A DNA stretch of 36,347 nt from Thermodesulfobacteriota bacterium. Lineage in GTDB: Bacteria > Desulfobacterota_D > UBA1144 > Nemesobacterales > CSP1-2. Both the position numbers and the translations under genes were made by a program. Positions 22,502-31,682 of this stretch are shown here, in pieces (positions within the stretch are counted from its first letter, which is position 1; each line of letters begins with the position of its first letter). The stretch is from contig DATMAT010000035.1 in NCBI GenBank assembly GCA_035559815.1, forward strand, positions 1-36,347, read 5' to 3'. The notes below the pieces were generated by a model. The model had not been told where the DNA came from. It saw nothing but the letters and a program-made list of their open reading frames with translations, and did no database searches.

Positions 22502-25060
22502 TCAGGAAACATCGGCAAGGTCGAGCCGCTCACCCCACCTCTTTAGCACCTCACCAAACAACCCAGGGTATCTAGAAAGCGTTGGGTCCTCTCTTACGAT
22601 CTGAAACGCATCATCCCTCGCCTCGACCAGGATCCTTCCATCGCGAATCAAGTCCGCAAACCGGAATTCCGGAAGCCCGGACTGTTTTGTTCCAAGAAAG
22701 TCCCCCGGACCTCGGAGCATCAGGTCAGCCTCGGCTATTCTAAAACCGTCAGAAGTTTTCTCCAGTATAGAAAGCCTTCTCTTCGCATCCTCAGTCCTCT
22801 TAAACCCGGAAATAAGAATACATATGGATTCGTGCGCACCCCTTCCTACCCTACCCCTCAATTGATGAAGCTGGGATAGTCCAAATCTTTCCGCATTCTC
22901 CACCACCATGACCGTAGCATTAGGAACATCAACACCTACCTCAATAACCGTCGTTGAGACCAGTATGTCTATCTCATGAGAAATGAATCTTCTCATTATT
23001 TCGTCCTTCTCCTCCGATTTCATTTTTCCATGGAGAAGCCCGATTCTAAGCTCCGGAAATATGTCGTTCTGTAACTCTTCAGCCATCTGAGTAGCATGCT
23101 TTAAATCCTTAAAATCCGGGCTCTCCGATTCCTCTATCAATGGATAGACCACGTAGACTTGCCTTCCCTTCTTAACCTCCCCTCGAACGATATCATAAGC
23201 CTCAGCCCGCCCCCCTTTTTCCTCATAGAGGACCATTGTTTTTATTTCTTTTCTATGGGGAGGCAACTCGTCTAATACAGAAACATCCAGGTCCCCATAA
23301 ACGGTCATGGCCAGTGTCCTGGGTATAGGAGTTGCAGTCATTACCAGCACGTCCGGGCTATTGCCCTTGCTTCTCAGCTTGGCCCGTTGCATCACCCCAA
23401 AACGGTGCTGCTCATCAATCACTACAAAGCCAAGGTTCTTGAACCCTACCCCTTCCTCTATCAATGCATGGGTACCCACCACAATCTGCGCCTCTCCTGA
23501 TTTAATTGCTTCAGAGTAAACGTCCTTCTCCTTTTTGCTTAAAGCGCTTTTTAGAAGAACCACTCGGAGCCGGAGTTCCTTTAGATAATGGAGAATCGAC
23601 CTTAAATGCTGTTCGGCCAGTATTTCCGTGGGAGCCATGAGAGCGGCTTGATAGCCGCACTCAACCGCCTTAACCATCGATAACAAGGCTACGATCGTTT
23701 TCCCGCTTCCTACGTCACCCTGGAGAAGCCTGTTCATGGGACTTCCGTTCCTCATATCATTCTCTATCTCGGAGAGTACACGACTCTGAGCACCAGTTAG
23801 TTGGAACGGAAGGCTCTCCAGCAGCTTTTTCGTCAATAAGCCGGTCGGGCGAAATGGAATCCCGAACATCTTAGAGACATCCCGCTTCTTCAGGGCAAGC
23901 CCCAATTCCATGAGCAAAAACTCGTTGTAGGAAAGGGTTCTGTGTGGAACCGACTCATAAACAGAGACCCTGTTAGAAAGGTCGACAACATGGTCAGAAT
24001 CTCCGGGAAAGTGAACCCGGGACAATGATTTGCCAAGGTCAATCACATTTCTCCTTTTCTTTAAGTCGGCAGGGATAGAATCTATAACATGAGGGCAGTA
24101 ATTATCCACGATAGTTTTCATTATTTTTCTCAGCCGCCTTTGCTTTATGCCCTCGGTCAACGGGTAAATGGGGACTATTCTATTAAAATTAAGGAGGTCT
24201 TTCTCTACCGTTCCGTCGTCTATAATCTCTACGTCCTCTGGTCTAGGATGGGTAATCTGGAGTGAGCCGTCGTATTTCCCCGGAGTCACATCGCCGCTCA
24301 GTATAAGGGTTGTGCCTTTCTTGTAAATAGACCTCAAATATTTCTCGTTAAACTGAAACCACACCAAGTTGATCGTGCCGGTCCCGTCGGATAGAACCAC
24401 CTGAAAAATCTCTCTCGTCCTTGTTCTTACTTTCCCGGAAAGTATTACCTTTCCGGTGACGGTCTCACGGCTCTCCGGCCTAAGCTCGGAAATCTTCTTT
24501 ATTCGCCTCCTGTCCTCATATCTCTTCGGAAAATAGTAAATTGCGTCTTCTACATTTTTTATGCCTTTCTTCATCAGTATCCCGGCAACCCTCGGGCCGA
24601 CTCCCTTAACGTATTGAATTGGTATCTGAGAAAGGTCTTTATGGTGGGGGATTATTCTCTTTCCCGGGGAGGCCGAATAGGCGGATGAAGACGAGGGGGC
24701 TTCATCTTCTTTTGATTTCTCCTTGTCCGGCTCGGCATGCCCCAATGAATGCTTTTCGGTGTGAAAGCTCTTAAGATAACCGCTATTTCTTTTTAACTCG
24801 GTGAGCAACCTAAGCGAATCCTCTATAAGTTCTTTTTTTTTATCCAGCTCTAATTCATCATAACCGGCGAAGGACTCTCTCAGGGACTTGAGCATATCGA
24901 TTTGTCGGAGAGGCAAGCTGAGTGATAGAGCCTTAAGGGTTAAGGCCTCTACCAATTGGTCAAGGTGTTTTACCTTGCCGATATTTTGAAAATCGTTTTT
25001 GAATACAAACCGAAGGGGTTTTTCGAGCCTCTCCAGCACGTTTAAGAACTCTTTACTCAT
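22502..25060 (-). CDS. recG: ATP-dependent DNA helicase RecG
   Basis: RecG remodels stalled replication forks and branch-migrates junctions. The 852-residue protein has a long N-terminal extension (about 1-140, helical then Ser/Glu/Lys-rich), next the HhH-like VKGVGPRVAGIL (151-162) and the OB-fold wedge domain (about 197-270, ETVTGKVILSGKVRT). The helicase core has Walker A GDVGSGKT (448-455), a DEQH box (549-552), TATPIPRT and the C-terminal motif QLRGRVGRG. The ending SGLPEFRFADLIRD and following residues is the typical RecG C-terminus. The protein is longer than the E. coli form by about 150 residues because of the extension, which I know from deltaproteobacterial and some other RecGs. 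ATG at 25060 lacks a clear ribosome site. It is a single-gene unit. Confidence 0.96.
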   Translation of the reverse strand: MSKEFLNVLERLEKPLRFVFKNDFQNIGKVKHLDQLVEALTLKALSLSLPLRQIDMLKSLRESFAGYDELELDKKKELIEDSLRLLTELKRNSGYLKSFHTEKHSLGHAEPDKEKSKEDEAPSSSSAYSASPGKRIIPHHKDLSQIPIQYVKGVGPRVAGILMKKGIKNVEDAIYYFPKRYEDRRRIKKISELRPESRETVTGKVILSGKVRTRTREIFQVVLSDGTGTINLVWFQFNEKYLRSIYKKGTTLILSGDVTPGKYDGSLQITHPRPEDVEIIDDGTVEKDLLNFNRIVPIYPLTEGIKQRRLRKIMKTIVDNYCPHVIDSIPADLKKRRNVIDLGKSLSRVHFPGDSDHVVDLSNRVSVYESVPHRTLSYNEFLLMELGLALKKRDVSKMFGIPFRPTGLLTKKLLESLPFQLTGAQSRVLSEIENDMRNGSPMNRLLQGDVGSGKTIVALLSMVKAVECGYQAALMAPTEILAEQHLRSILHYLKELRLRVVLLKSALSKKEKDVYSEAIKSGEAQIVVGTHALIEEGVGFKNLGFVVIDEQHRFGVMQRAKLRSKGNSPDVLVMTATPIPRTLAMTVYGDLDVSVLDELPPHRKEIKTMVLYEEKGGRAEAYDIVRGEVKKGRQVYVVYPLIEESESPDFKDLKHATQMAEELQNDIFPELRIGLLHGKMKSEEKDEIMRRFISHEIDILVSTTVIEVGVDVPNATVMVVENAERFGLSQLHQLRGRVGRGAHESICILISGFKRTEDAKRRLSILEKTSDGFRIAEADLMLRGPGDFLGTKQSGLPEFRFADLIRDGRILVEARDDAFQIVREDPTLSRYPGLFGEVLKRWGERLDLADVS

Positions 25061-25197
25061 TATTATGAGTTTACTGGGTTTTTGATTACGATTTCAAGCC
25101 ACTTCCGGCCAGATGACTGGAAACGAGACTGTGCCATAAGATGACTATGAAAATTGTTCTTGCATTATAATTAACCCTGTCTGTCCGGGAGGTTTAA

Positions 25198-25605
25198 ATG
25201 CTTAAGCGTGTATTGCCCGCGTCGGTTATGCTCCTGCTTCTGGCCGTGTCGGTTGCATCTTCCGAAGACTCGCCGGAAGCGGTGTATCAAAAATATAGCG
25301 CCGCTATACAATCAAAGAACCTGGATGAATTGGATAAGTACCTTAGCAGCCAGCGGCGGGAGGAATTAAACGAAGAGACTCCGGAGGACAGGCAAAAGAT
25401 GATAGAACTGATTGCCGCATTCATGCCCAAATCGATCCGCATCGTGGAGCGGCAAATCTCCCCAGACGACAAAAAGGCGACTCTAAAGCTCGTTGGCATC
25501 GGCGGCATTTCCGGCAAGGATGAAGTGTTCGGCAAGGTCACTTTGGTCAAGGAAGATTCGGAATGGAAAATTAATAGCGAAGAATGGTCTAATAACGAAC
25601 CCTAG
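25198..25605 (+). CDS. Small secreted protein, possibly DUF4878/NTF2-like
   Basis: The 135-residue protein begins with a clear signal peptide (about 1-22, hydrophobic ASVMLLLLAVSVA before SSEDSPEA), so the mature protein of about 113 residues should be periplasmic. The mature part starts SPEAVYQKYSAAIQSKNLDEL, continues with helices, then beta strands (KKATLKLVGIGG, FGKVTLVKEDSEWKINSEEW). The closing WKI segment and the opening helix resemble DUF4878 or other NTF2-like lipoproteins, but there is no lipobox cysteine. ATG at 25198 follows GGGAGGTTTAA. It is divergent from recG and isolated. Its function is unknown; the fold call is an inference from pattern only. Confidence 0.75.
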   Translation: MLKRVLPASVMLLLLAVSVASSEDSPEAVYQKYSAAIQSKNLDELDKYLSSQRREELNEETPEDRQKMIELIAAFMPKSIRIVERQISPDDKKATLKLVGIGGISGKDEVFGKVTLVKEDSEWKINSEEWSNNEP

Positions 25606-25947
25606 CTTTAGAAAGTTGATACCCTGACCAAACCTGTCCAAAATAACGGATTGCTTCGCGTGGATCTGAGGTAATGAGAGAGTCCTTCACCTCCGCTCAG
25701 GACAGTCTTCGACTCCGCCGCTCGTCCAGTCCAGTCGAAGGATGAATTTAAAACGTGGTGTTCGCCCTTTATTTCATTAATCATTTTGAGTAGTTGCAAA
25801 TCCGTTCATTCCTTCGCAGGAATTTACACTGAGTTTATTGAACATGCTCAGGGTTAATGGGTTCTTATCTCTCTTTTCTAGCGGATGATAATCGGCTCAT
25901 ACTCAGTTTAATCGAAGTATGAATTTAAAATGTAAGGAATTCACTCT

Positions 25948-25968
25948 TCCCCCGATTTAACCGGGGGA
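25948..25968. repeat. CCCCGAT-type palindrome, copy 4
   Basis: TCCCCCGATTTAACCGGGGG plus A forms an inverted repeat with one mismatch pair near the centre. It is followed by CCTGCGCTCAGGGTGAACGG, the same neighbour type as at copies 1 and 5. Confidence 0.75.
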
Positions 25969-26140
25969 CCTGCGCTCAGGGTGAACGGGGTTATCGAATG
26001 ATTGCCCAATCCTCGTGAGTCCTGAGTTTTATCGAAGGGCTCACTACAGGCTTTGATGAAGTATCTCTCCCGAACTAATTCGAAAGAGCTGGTAAGAAAT
26101 CTTAAACCTCGGCATCGGCAAGATTTCTCCTCCCAGACCA

Positions 26141-26209
26141 GGATGATAGCGTATATCTAGGCAAAACTTATGTTGACATTGCCTGAAATCTCAAATCCTG
26201 ATTATTACA
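26141..26209 (+). repeat. Dispersed repeat, copy 2 of a pair with 15198-15265
   Basis: It has the same orientation as the first copy. It reads AACTTATGTTGACATTG followed by GAAATCTCAAATCCTGATTA, matching the first copy except for scattered substitutions and one gap. Both copies lie in gene-free DNA. Confidence 0.65.
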
Positions 26210-26300
26210 GACAGTAGATTTTGGGTGAACTCAATCGAGCATGTGCTTCCGTTGGAATGACCTCTTGGGGATCACATCGATTGATTATCGATAAACCGCC

Positions 26301-28472
26301 TCATGCTTCGTATGCTTTTCCCTGAGACTTTCCATCCGTTTTCTTGGCAGCCGGATTCTTCCTGAAGGATTTTCTTTTCGACCCTTTCTTCTTCTCTTCT
26401 CCGCCATCCTGAGCCGTTTCAAGCCCATCCCCCTCTTCACCCGGAATATCTTTGAGCCGCTTTATACCCCTGCACTCAGGATAGCCGGTACAGCCCAGGA
26501 ATTTGCCGTATCTGCTGGTCCTCACTACCATCGGTCTCCCACATAAATCGCACTTTATATCATCCCTGACTTCCGGTTCCTTTTTCTCTTTAATCCTTAT
26601 TTCCCCATCATCACCGTATTCAAACTGTTTTGCATTCTTACACTCGGGATACCTAGAGCAAGATAGAAATTCACCCCTTTTCCCCCACTTGATTATCATC
26701 TTGGCGCCGCACTGGTCGCAATCTATATCCGTAGGCACCCCCTCCCGTCTCAAGCTCTTCATCGAGACCTCAGCCTGTTTTAACCTCTTGCCGAACTCTT
26801 TATAGAACCTTTTTAAAAGCTCGGCCCAGTTTATGTTCCCTTCTTCCACCTCGTCCAGTTTCTCCTCCATCTCTGCGGTGAACTGAACATCCATTATCTC
26901 CGGAAATCCCTCAATCAAGAGGTCGCTCACCGAACTGCCTAGGATGGTCGGCTTTAGCCTGCTTTTCTCCTTAACGACGTATCCCCTGTCCTGAATCGTG
27001 GAGAGTATAGTGGCATAAGTAGAAGGGCGGCCGATACCCTTTTCCTCTAGCTCCTTTACCAGGGAGCTTTCCGTAAACCGGGGAGGTGGCTGGGTGAAGT
27101 GTTGGTTGCCCTCCAGAGCAAGCAGTTTTAATTCCTCCCCCTCACTCAAGTCCGGAAGCCTCTTCTCTTCCTCTTTATCCTTGGCTTCCTCCTCTTCTTC
27201 CTTCCCTTCTAAGTAGATTATGGTAAAACCGGGAAACTTGATCACCGAGCCGGTGGCGCGAAATATCCCTTTTCCAGCCTCCACCTCGACCGTTGTCTGG
27301 TCGTAAATAGCCGGATTCATCTGTGAAGATACAAACCGTTGCCAGATTAGCTTATACAACTCAAACTCATCTTCGGCCAAAAATGGCTTGACCCAATCCG
27401 GGGTTTTTGCAATAGAGGTAGGTCTGACCGCCTCATGGGCATCCTGGGCAGATTTCTTGACCTTGAAGATGTTGGGTTTCTCCGGCAGATAATCGGAACC
27501 GTACGCCTCCATGATATAGTCCCTGGCCTCGGCGATTGCATGGTCTGAAACCCTTACCGAATCCGTTCTCATGTAAGTAATGAGTCCGGTCGGTCCCTCG
27601 TCTCCCAACTCCAAACCCTCGTATAGTCTTTGCGCAATTGCCATCGTCTTTTTCACCGGAAATCTGAGCTTTCTCGACGCCTCTTGCTGGAGGGTGCTGG
27701 TAATGAACGGAGGAGGAGAGGTTCTAGTTCTCTCCTTTCGCTCTACCGATAGCACCGTGTACTTCTCATTCCTTAAAGCCTCAACAATCCTTCTGGCCTG
27801 ATCCTCGTTTTTTATCTCTACCTTTTCGCCGTCGTACTTGGCCAGAGTGGTAACAAACGGCAGAGCATCATCCGGTAGTTGTTTTACCTCCGCTTCGATC
27901 GTCCAGTATTCCTCGGGCTTAAAAGCTTCTATCTCCCGCTCTCTCTCTACCACCAGCCTGAGCGCTACACTCTGTACCCTTCCGGCACTGAGGCCGCCCC
28001 TCACCTTCTTCCATAATATGGGGCTCACCTGGTAGCCAACGAGACGGTCGAGTATACGTCTGGCCTGTTGAGCCTCGAACCGGTCACGACTCAAGGATGT
28101 TGGTTTTCTTATTGCTTCAAGAATTGCTTTCTCGGTTATCTCATGTATGAGCACCCGGTATGCCCTATCCTTTAATTTCAACCTGTCCACAATATGCCAG
28201 GCTATTGCTTCACCCTCCCGGTCCGGGTCAGATGCCAGGTATATTTTTTCAGCACCCTTTGCCGCTTTTTCAAGTTGGTTTAAAAATTTCTTCTTATCCT
28301 TTATGACCACATAATGAGGCTTGAAGTTCTTCTCGATATCCACTCCTAGCTTGCTGCTGGGGAGGTCTACCAGATGCCCCGACGATGCCTCGACATTGAA
28401 GTCTTTACCGAGATACCTTTTGATTGTCTTTGCCTTGGCCGGGGATTCAACTATCACCAGAGATTTAGCCAT
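26301..28472 (-). CDS. topA: DNA topoisomerase I (type IA)
   Basis: TopA relaxes negative supercoils through a transient 5'-phosphotyrosine link. The 723-residue protein starts with the TOPRIM domain (LVIVESPAKAKTI, Glu9; SDPDREGEA, Asp82/Asp84/Glu86). The active-site tyrosine is Tyr300 in GLITYMRTDSVRVS. After the clamp domains, two C-terminal four-cysteine zinc fingers follow, CDQCG...CSRYPEC and CDLCG...CTGYPEC, and then a Lys-rich tail. Many relatives carry three or more fingers, so this is a shorter C-terminus but not a broken one. An acidic EGKEEEEEAKDKEEEKR patch (about residues 423-440) interrupts the core surface. ATG at 28472 follows GAGGAGG at about 11 bases. No dprA precedes it. 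Confidence 0.97.
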   Translation of the reverse strand: MAKSLVIVESPAKAKTIKRYLGKDFNVEASSGHLVDLPSSKLGVDIEKNFKPHYVVIKDKKKFLNQLEKAAKGAEKIYLASDPDREGEAIAWHIVDRLKLKDRAYRVLIHEITEKAILEAIRKPTSLSRDRFEAQQARRILDRLVGYQVSPILWKKVRGGLSAGRVQSVALRLVVEREREIEAFKPEEYWTIEAEVKQLPDDALPFVTTLAKYDGEKVEIKNEDQARRIVEALRNEKYTVLSVERKERTRTSPPPFITSTLQQEASRKLRFPVKKTMAIAQRLYEGLELGDEGPTGLITYMRTDSVRVSDHAIAEARDYIMEAYGSDYLPEKPNIFKVKKSAQDAHEAVRPTSIAKTPDWVKPFLAEDEFELYKLIWQRFVSSQMNPAIYDQTTVEVEAGKGIFRATGSVIKFPGFTIIYLEGKEEEEEAKDKEEEKRLPDLSEGEELKLLALEGNQHFTQPPPRFTESSLVKELEEKGIGRPSTYATILSTIQDRGYVVKEKSRLKPTILGSSVSDLLIEGFPEIMDVQFTAEMEEKLDEVEEGNINWAELLKRFYKEFGKRLKQAEVSMKSLRREGVPTDIDCDQCGAKMIIKWGKRGEFLSCSRYPECKNAKQFEYGDDGEIRIKEKKEPEVRDDIKCDLCGRPMVVRTSRYGKFLGCTGYPECRGIKRLKDIPGEEGDGLETAQDGGEEKKKGSKRKSFRKNPAAKKTDGKSQGKAYEA

Positions 28473-28933
28473 TCGCCTCTAACCTCCTCACGCCGGTGCT
28501 TCTTTCTAAGATTAAGCACTGCGAAGTACCCTTTCAATCAGGTTTATCATTTTACCTGAAATTCCCGCTAGTCAACCCTTGGATCAAGAGTACCTACCCT
28601 AAAACAGGACATACCGACGCATCAAATGGTAAGGTGCATGAAACGATTATCTTTTTAGTCAACAGATGACAAATTAGGGACGAGCACCCTCAATAATTGT
28701 CCACTCTCGAGAAACCGATACTCCGTTCCAAACGCGGCTTTTTACCAATTATCCTCATCCATCAGCTCTAAATTAGCCGTAATTATAATTAAACACGTAT
28801 AAATTTTGCAATCTGAAAATGAAATATTCTAGAAACCGATTGCTTTTCAGGTGCTGGTATGATAATTGCAAGAATATCAACCGAATAAACCACGATAGTC
28901 TTCTTGAAGAACATGCAATTAGGGTATATAGCC
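28473..28933. other. Gap between divergent topA and luxR-type gene, no gene seen
   Basis: The stretch is AT-rich and should carry both promoters. A small TCAGGT...ACCTGA inverted repeat lies at about 28537-28558. None of the dispersed repeat modules common elsewhere was recognised, which makes this gap different from most others in the window. Confidence 0.5.
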
Positions 28934-29536
28934 ATGAACTCAAAAGAAACAATCAAGATAGTGCTAGCCTCTAGCTCGAGGCTATTCATCGAAGGGATAA
29001 GAAGGATTCTGGCAGGGGAAAAAGAAATAGAGATCGTGGCCGAGGTCTCGAATCCAGATGATATCCAGAAATACACCCTTGAATTAAAGCCGGAATTCTT
29101 GTTTATCGACAATAGAATGCTTAGCATGGACATCCAAAAGTTACTAAGCCTAATCAGTAAGAAGCTCCCGGATGTTTATTTTATTGTGATGAACAATCAA
29201 AGTGAGTACCCTCCTGAGCTAGACTTGACCAATATTACGTACGTAACCAAGGAAATGGACTCTTCCGATCTTATAAAAATAATAAAGAAAGGGAAGAGCT
29301 TAAACAGAGCAGGCTCGGGCAAGGCTGATAAGGTGGGCGACAAAATTACTAGGATGGAATCGAAAGTTATCGAGTTGATCGCCCAAGGCTACAGTAATAA
29401 GGAGATTGCAAGTAGACTTTCGATAAGCGAGAAAACAGTGAAGGCACACCTTACAAATATATTCGTGAAACTTAACCTGGAAAACAGGTATCAGCTTATA
29501 GTATATGGAGCCCAGCATAAACGGAGGGCCAGGTAA
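28934..29536 (+). CDS. LuxR/NarL-type DNA-binding response regulator with atypical receiver
   Basis: This 200-residue regulator has an N-terminal receiver domain (about 6-120) and a C-terminal LuxR-type helix-turn-helix (about 139-195, MESKVIELIAQGYSNKEIAS then ISEKTVKAHLTNIFVKL). In the receiver the phospho-acceptor Asp59 (FLFIDN) and the conserved Lys106 (YVTKEM) are present, but the acidic pair that normally binds magnesium after the first strand is replaced: IVLASSSRLF where IVLADDH-type sequence is expected. Phosphorylation may therefore be weak or absent. ATG at 28934 was chosen because the domain begins a few residues later; TTG 28904 or ATG 28913 upstream would add 7 to 10 residues. 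No sensor kinase is adjacent, so it is an orphan regulator. Confidence 0.85.
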   Translation: MNSKETIKIVLASSSRLFIEGIRRILAGEKEIEIVAEVSNPDDIQKYTLELKPEFLFIDNRMLSMDIQKLLSLISKKLPDVYFIVMNNQSEYPPELDLTNITYVTKEMDSSDLIKIIKKGKSLNRAGSGKADKVGDKITRMESKVIELIAQGYSNKEIASRLSISEKTVKAHLTNIFVKLNLENRYQLIVYGAQHKRRAR

Positions 29537-29735
29537 ATCCTTTCCACCCTTTCTCTTCGCCCCCAAAAAATTATAAAGAATGATTCAAGCAAGAGCCACA
29601 GAAACTACAGGGAACAGCCTAAATCCAACATCAAATCAGCAATGTAATAAAATCGGACGGTATGACATTGACGGGATGTTAGAACCGCGGCTCCTACTCC
29701 GTATAAACTCGTATATTCGTCGTGCAGCCCTATAT

Positions 29736-30653
29736 TCACTTTAATGTGCAGCCGGAAGTATTCACTATGGCAAGGTCTCGTTCGTCAACCGCTTGGTCGC
29801 CCCCCTCTATTATGCAATTGCCGGAGGGGTTGACCTCAACGCCGGAAGCTCCGGTTGCCAGAATGCCGTCCTTTCCGGCGGTGATGAAAATGTCAACGCC
29901 AGATAACCTGATGGATGAGTCGTCTTTTGCGTGGATGCCGTTATTCTCGGCCTCGACTGACAGGGTTGGAACCGCTACCGCCTCAAGAGATACGTTGGCA
30001 AAGTCCTCGCCAACGATGCCGTTTCTGCAATTCGTAATCGTAAGGTCATTGACATCGATATTAACATTTGAAGTCCCGGTAGCTCTTATGCAATCGTTTC
30101 CTCCTCCGTCTATGGTAATGTTTGCTCTTTCCTCATCGAATCTAAACTGTTCAGATTCCCTGGTGCGAATGGGGCCGCTCAATATATCAAACCTGTTAAT
30201 CTCTACCGCAGGCGGGTCGAGCGGCAGCAACGTAACATCCAGAGTAACATCACTATCTGGTGTCACTGTAACTAGAGTACTGGTAGCAAAGCTGGATGTC
30301 TCAAACCGGAGAGTCACGTCTCCCCCGCGGGGAACCATTACCTGAAAATCGCCCTGTGCATCAGTGGTATCGCTGTCCACCTCTGCCCCGTCCTGAAACG
30401 CAACGATTAAAATGCCATCACCGGATTGGGCCTTGGCCGGTTTTGTAGGATTAAAGAAATCATAGAGCAGAGCTAAGATGACGACCCTTTCCTCGGGCGC
30501 CTTCTTGGCACTGGTATCTTCGACAACTACATTCCCGTTTATGACCGTTTGCCCCAATCGTCTCGCTTCGTTACTATCAGAGCAGCTTATTAACGTGGTC
30601 GACAGGGCCAGGGCCAACACTAAAACGTTTAAAGCCTTTGATAAATTTTGCAT
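29736..30653 (-). CDS. Lipoprotein with carboxypeptidase-regulatory-like and beta-helix-like regions
   Basis: The 305-residue protein has a lipoprotein signal peptide (about 1-23) with lipobox LISC (Cys24), so it is probably membrane-anchored in the envelope. Residues about 80-145 have a beta-sandwich pattern like the carboxypeptidase regulatory domain (DTTDAQGDFQVMVPRGGDVTL). The remainder (about 168-305) has short repeated turns typical of a right-handed beta-helix (NITIDGGGNDCIRATGTSN, LTITNCRNGIVGEDFANVSL, GIHAKDDSSIRLSGVDI). ATG at 30653 follows TAAGGAGGATTGAC. The gene stands alone. A role in binding envelope polymers or surfaces is inference; no catalytic residues were recognised. Confidence 0.8.
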   Translation of the reverse strand: MQNLSKALNVLVLALALSTTLISCSDSNEARRLGQTVINGNVVVEDTSAKKAPEERVVILALLYDFFNPTKPAKAQSGDGILIVAFQDGAEVDSDTTDAQGDFQVMVPRGGDVTLRFETSSFATSTLVTVTPDSDVTLDVTLLPLDPPAVEINRFDILSGPIRTRESEQFRFDEERANITIDGGGNDCIRATGTSNVNIDVNDLTITNCRNGIVGEDFANVSLEAVAVPTLSVEAENNGIHAKDDSSIRLSGVDIFITAGKDGILATGASGVEVNPSGNCIIEGGDQAVDERDLAIVNTSGCTLK

Positions 30654-31012
30654 GTCAATCCTCCTTACAATTTGGTCTTGAAGTTCGAATACCGATCAAC
30701 TCAATACATTTAACTCCTCTTCAACCGGGAAAGTTACGGGAGACGCAAACGTCCGTACATACAGGTAGGCGGATTCAGGTAATGCCCAGTAACGTTGACA
30801 ATAATTTTTATTCGTGAGATAATTGGAGCTTAGAGTGGTTATGAATGTCCGAGGGCCCGACAGCGTTTACATGGATTATAGCGAGTCCTTTTTGCCATGC
30901 TGAGCCCTTTGACCGTGCACAGGGTGAACTTAAGCGAATCATCTAAATTCATTAGAAATTCCTCTCCGCTTTGCGGCTCTGGCACGATAAAAATCACCGA
31001 GGAGGAAAACCT
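30654..31012. other. Gap between divergent genes with weak repeat remnants
   Basis: No gene was seen. A weak copy of the dispersed module, GCTGAGCCCTTTGACCGTGC with CAGGGTGAAC, lies around 30899-30930. The region must contain promoters for the lipoprotein gene and the 31013 gene; none was assigned. Confidence 0.4.
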
Positions 31013-31354
31013 ATGCCATTTTCTTTGTCCAAAGCAAAAAGTCTCATATTTTTCCTATTAATTTTTAGTTACTCCGAATTATCCTTGGGGCAGGAAGAGG
31101 GTTACACAATAAGCCAGTTACAAGCAAATTTCGCCCAGTACGTTCAGGATTCTCTTCCCGGGATTATAAAAGCGGAATGGAAGTCCCCGTTAGACCTTTG
31201 GGTAATGGCCGACGGGGTGGACAAAAATGCCGCAAAAAATATCGCTCTCGACGTGATTTATATGTCCAAGACCGAGCTAGGTCAAAGCTTTTGTATCCAC
31301 GTCCACGACGGGGATTATATAGACCTTTCCAAGATTTGCTGGTCCGCGCCGTGA
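31013..31354 (+). CDS. Small secreted protein of unknown function
   Basis: ATG at 31013 is preferred over an earlier in-frame TTG at 30971 because GAGGAGG lies 7 bases upstream and a signal peptide begins right there (about 1-26, hydrophobic SLIFFLLIFSYSELSLG before QEEG). The 113-residue product would be exported. The mature part reads ISQLQANFAQYVQDSLPG, then AEWKSPLDLWVMADGVDKNA, and ends DLSKICWSAP, with two cysteines (CIHVH and ICWSAP) that could form a disulfide. No known family was recognised. It converges on the 49-residue gene at 31431-31580. Confidence 0.75.
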   Translation: MPFSLSKAKSLIFFLLIFSYSELSLGQEEGYTISQLQANFAQYVQDSLPGIIKAEWKSPLDLWVMADGVDKNAAKNIALDVIYMSKTELGQSFCIHVHDGDYIDLSKICWSAP

Positions 31355-31430
31355 GCACGATTACCAAGAGCAATCTCGCGGAAGCGGAAACGGTGAGAGT
31401 CTTCATAAAATTCAGAAATAGGAAAACAGC

Positions 31431-31580
31431 TTACTTAGCCTTTCTCTTCGCTTTTTTCTTTCGCACTTCCTTCTTTTCCCTTTTAGTAAGCCAGTAGTCC
31501 ATCACTCTTTTATCTATATCCTTTTCCCCCTCGGCTGGCTCATCTTTTTGCGCTATGTGACTTTTCCGTTCCTCTGCCAT
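31431..31580 (-). CDS. Very small basic protein, 49 residues
   Basis: This is a short gene that automatic callers could miss. ATG (minus) at 31580 is preceded by GGAGGTGGGGTAT, a strong ribosome site 8 bases away, and the frame runs 49 codons to TAA. The product begins MAEERKSHIAQKDEPAEGEK, continues DIDKRVMDYWLTKREKKEV and ends in a Lys/Arg-rich tail (RKKKAKRKAK). It is highly charged, with no membrane segment. It has no recognised family; a nucleic-acid-binding or ribosome-associated role is conceivable because of the basic tail. It faces the secreted-protein gene and is followed on its own strand by no gene. Confidence 0.6.
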   Translation of the reverse strand: MAEERKSHIAQKDEPAEGEKDIDKRVMDYWLTKREKKEVRKKKAKRKAK

Positions 31581-31682
31581 ATACCCCACCTCCGAATTAA
31601 CACTATTTCATCCTCCTCCTGGCCCAAAATAGACTCATAATTTTATTTTACCCTCCTTGGATTAATATCTAAAGGTTTATCC

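Larger units (their letters stand above)
25606..26300. repeat. 695-base gap of mosaic repeats (copy B)
   Basis: No convincing gene was seen. The left part (about 25627-25670) matches the 9904 module: AACCTGTCCAAAATAACGG then ATTGCTTCGCGTGGATCTGA. Then come CTCAGGACAGTCTTCGACTC, the minus-oriented CCTTTATTTCATTAATCATT with GCAAATCCGTTCATTCC (about 25768-25812), a CCCCGAT-type palindrome (25948-25968), AGATTTCTCC at 26121 and the 26141-26209 repeat. Order and orientation of the modules differ from copy A, so this is a rearranged mosaic rather than a simple copy. Confidence 0.65.

Noticed and set aside
26301-28472. Truncated topA because only two zinc fingers are visible
   Set aside because: Finger number varies widely between species and the frame ends in a normal Lys-rich tail; no frameshift was found.
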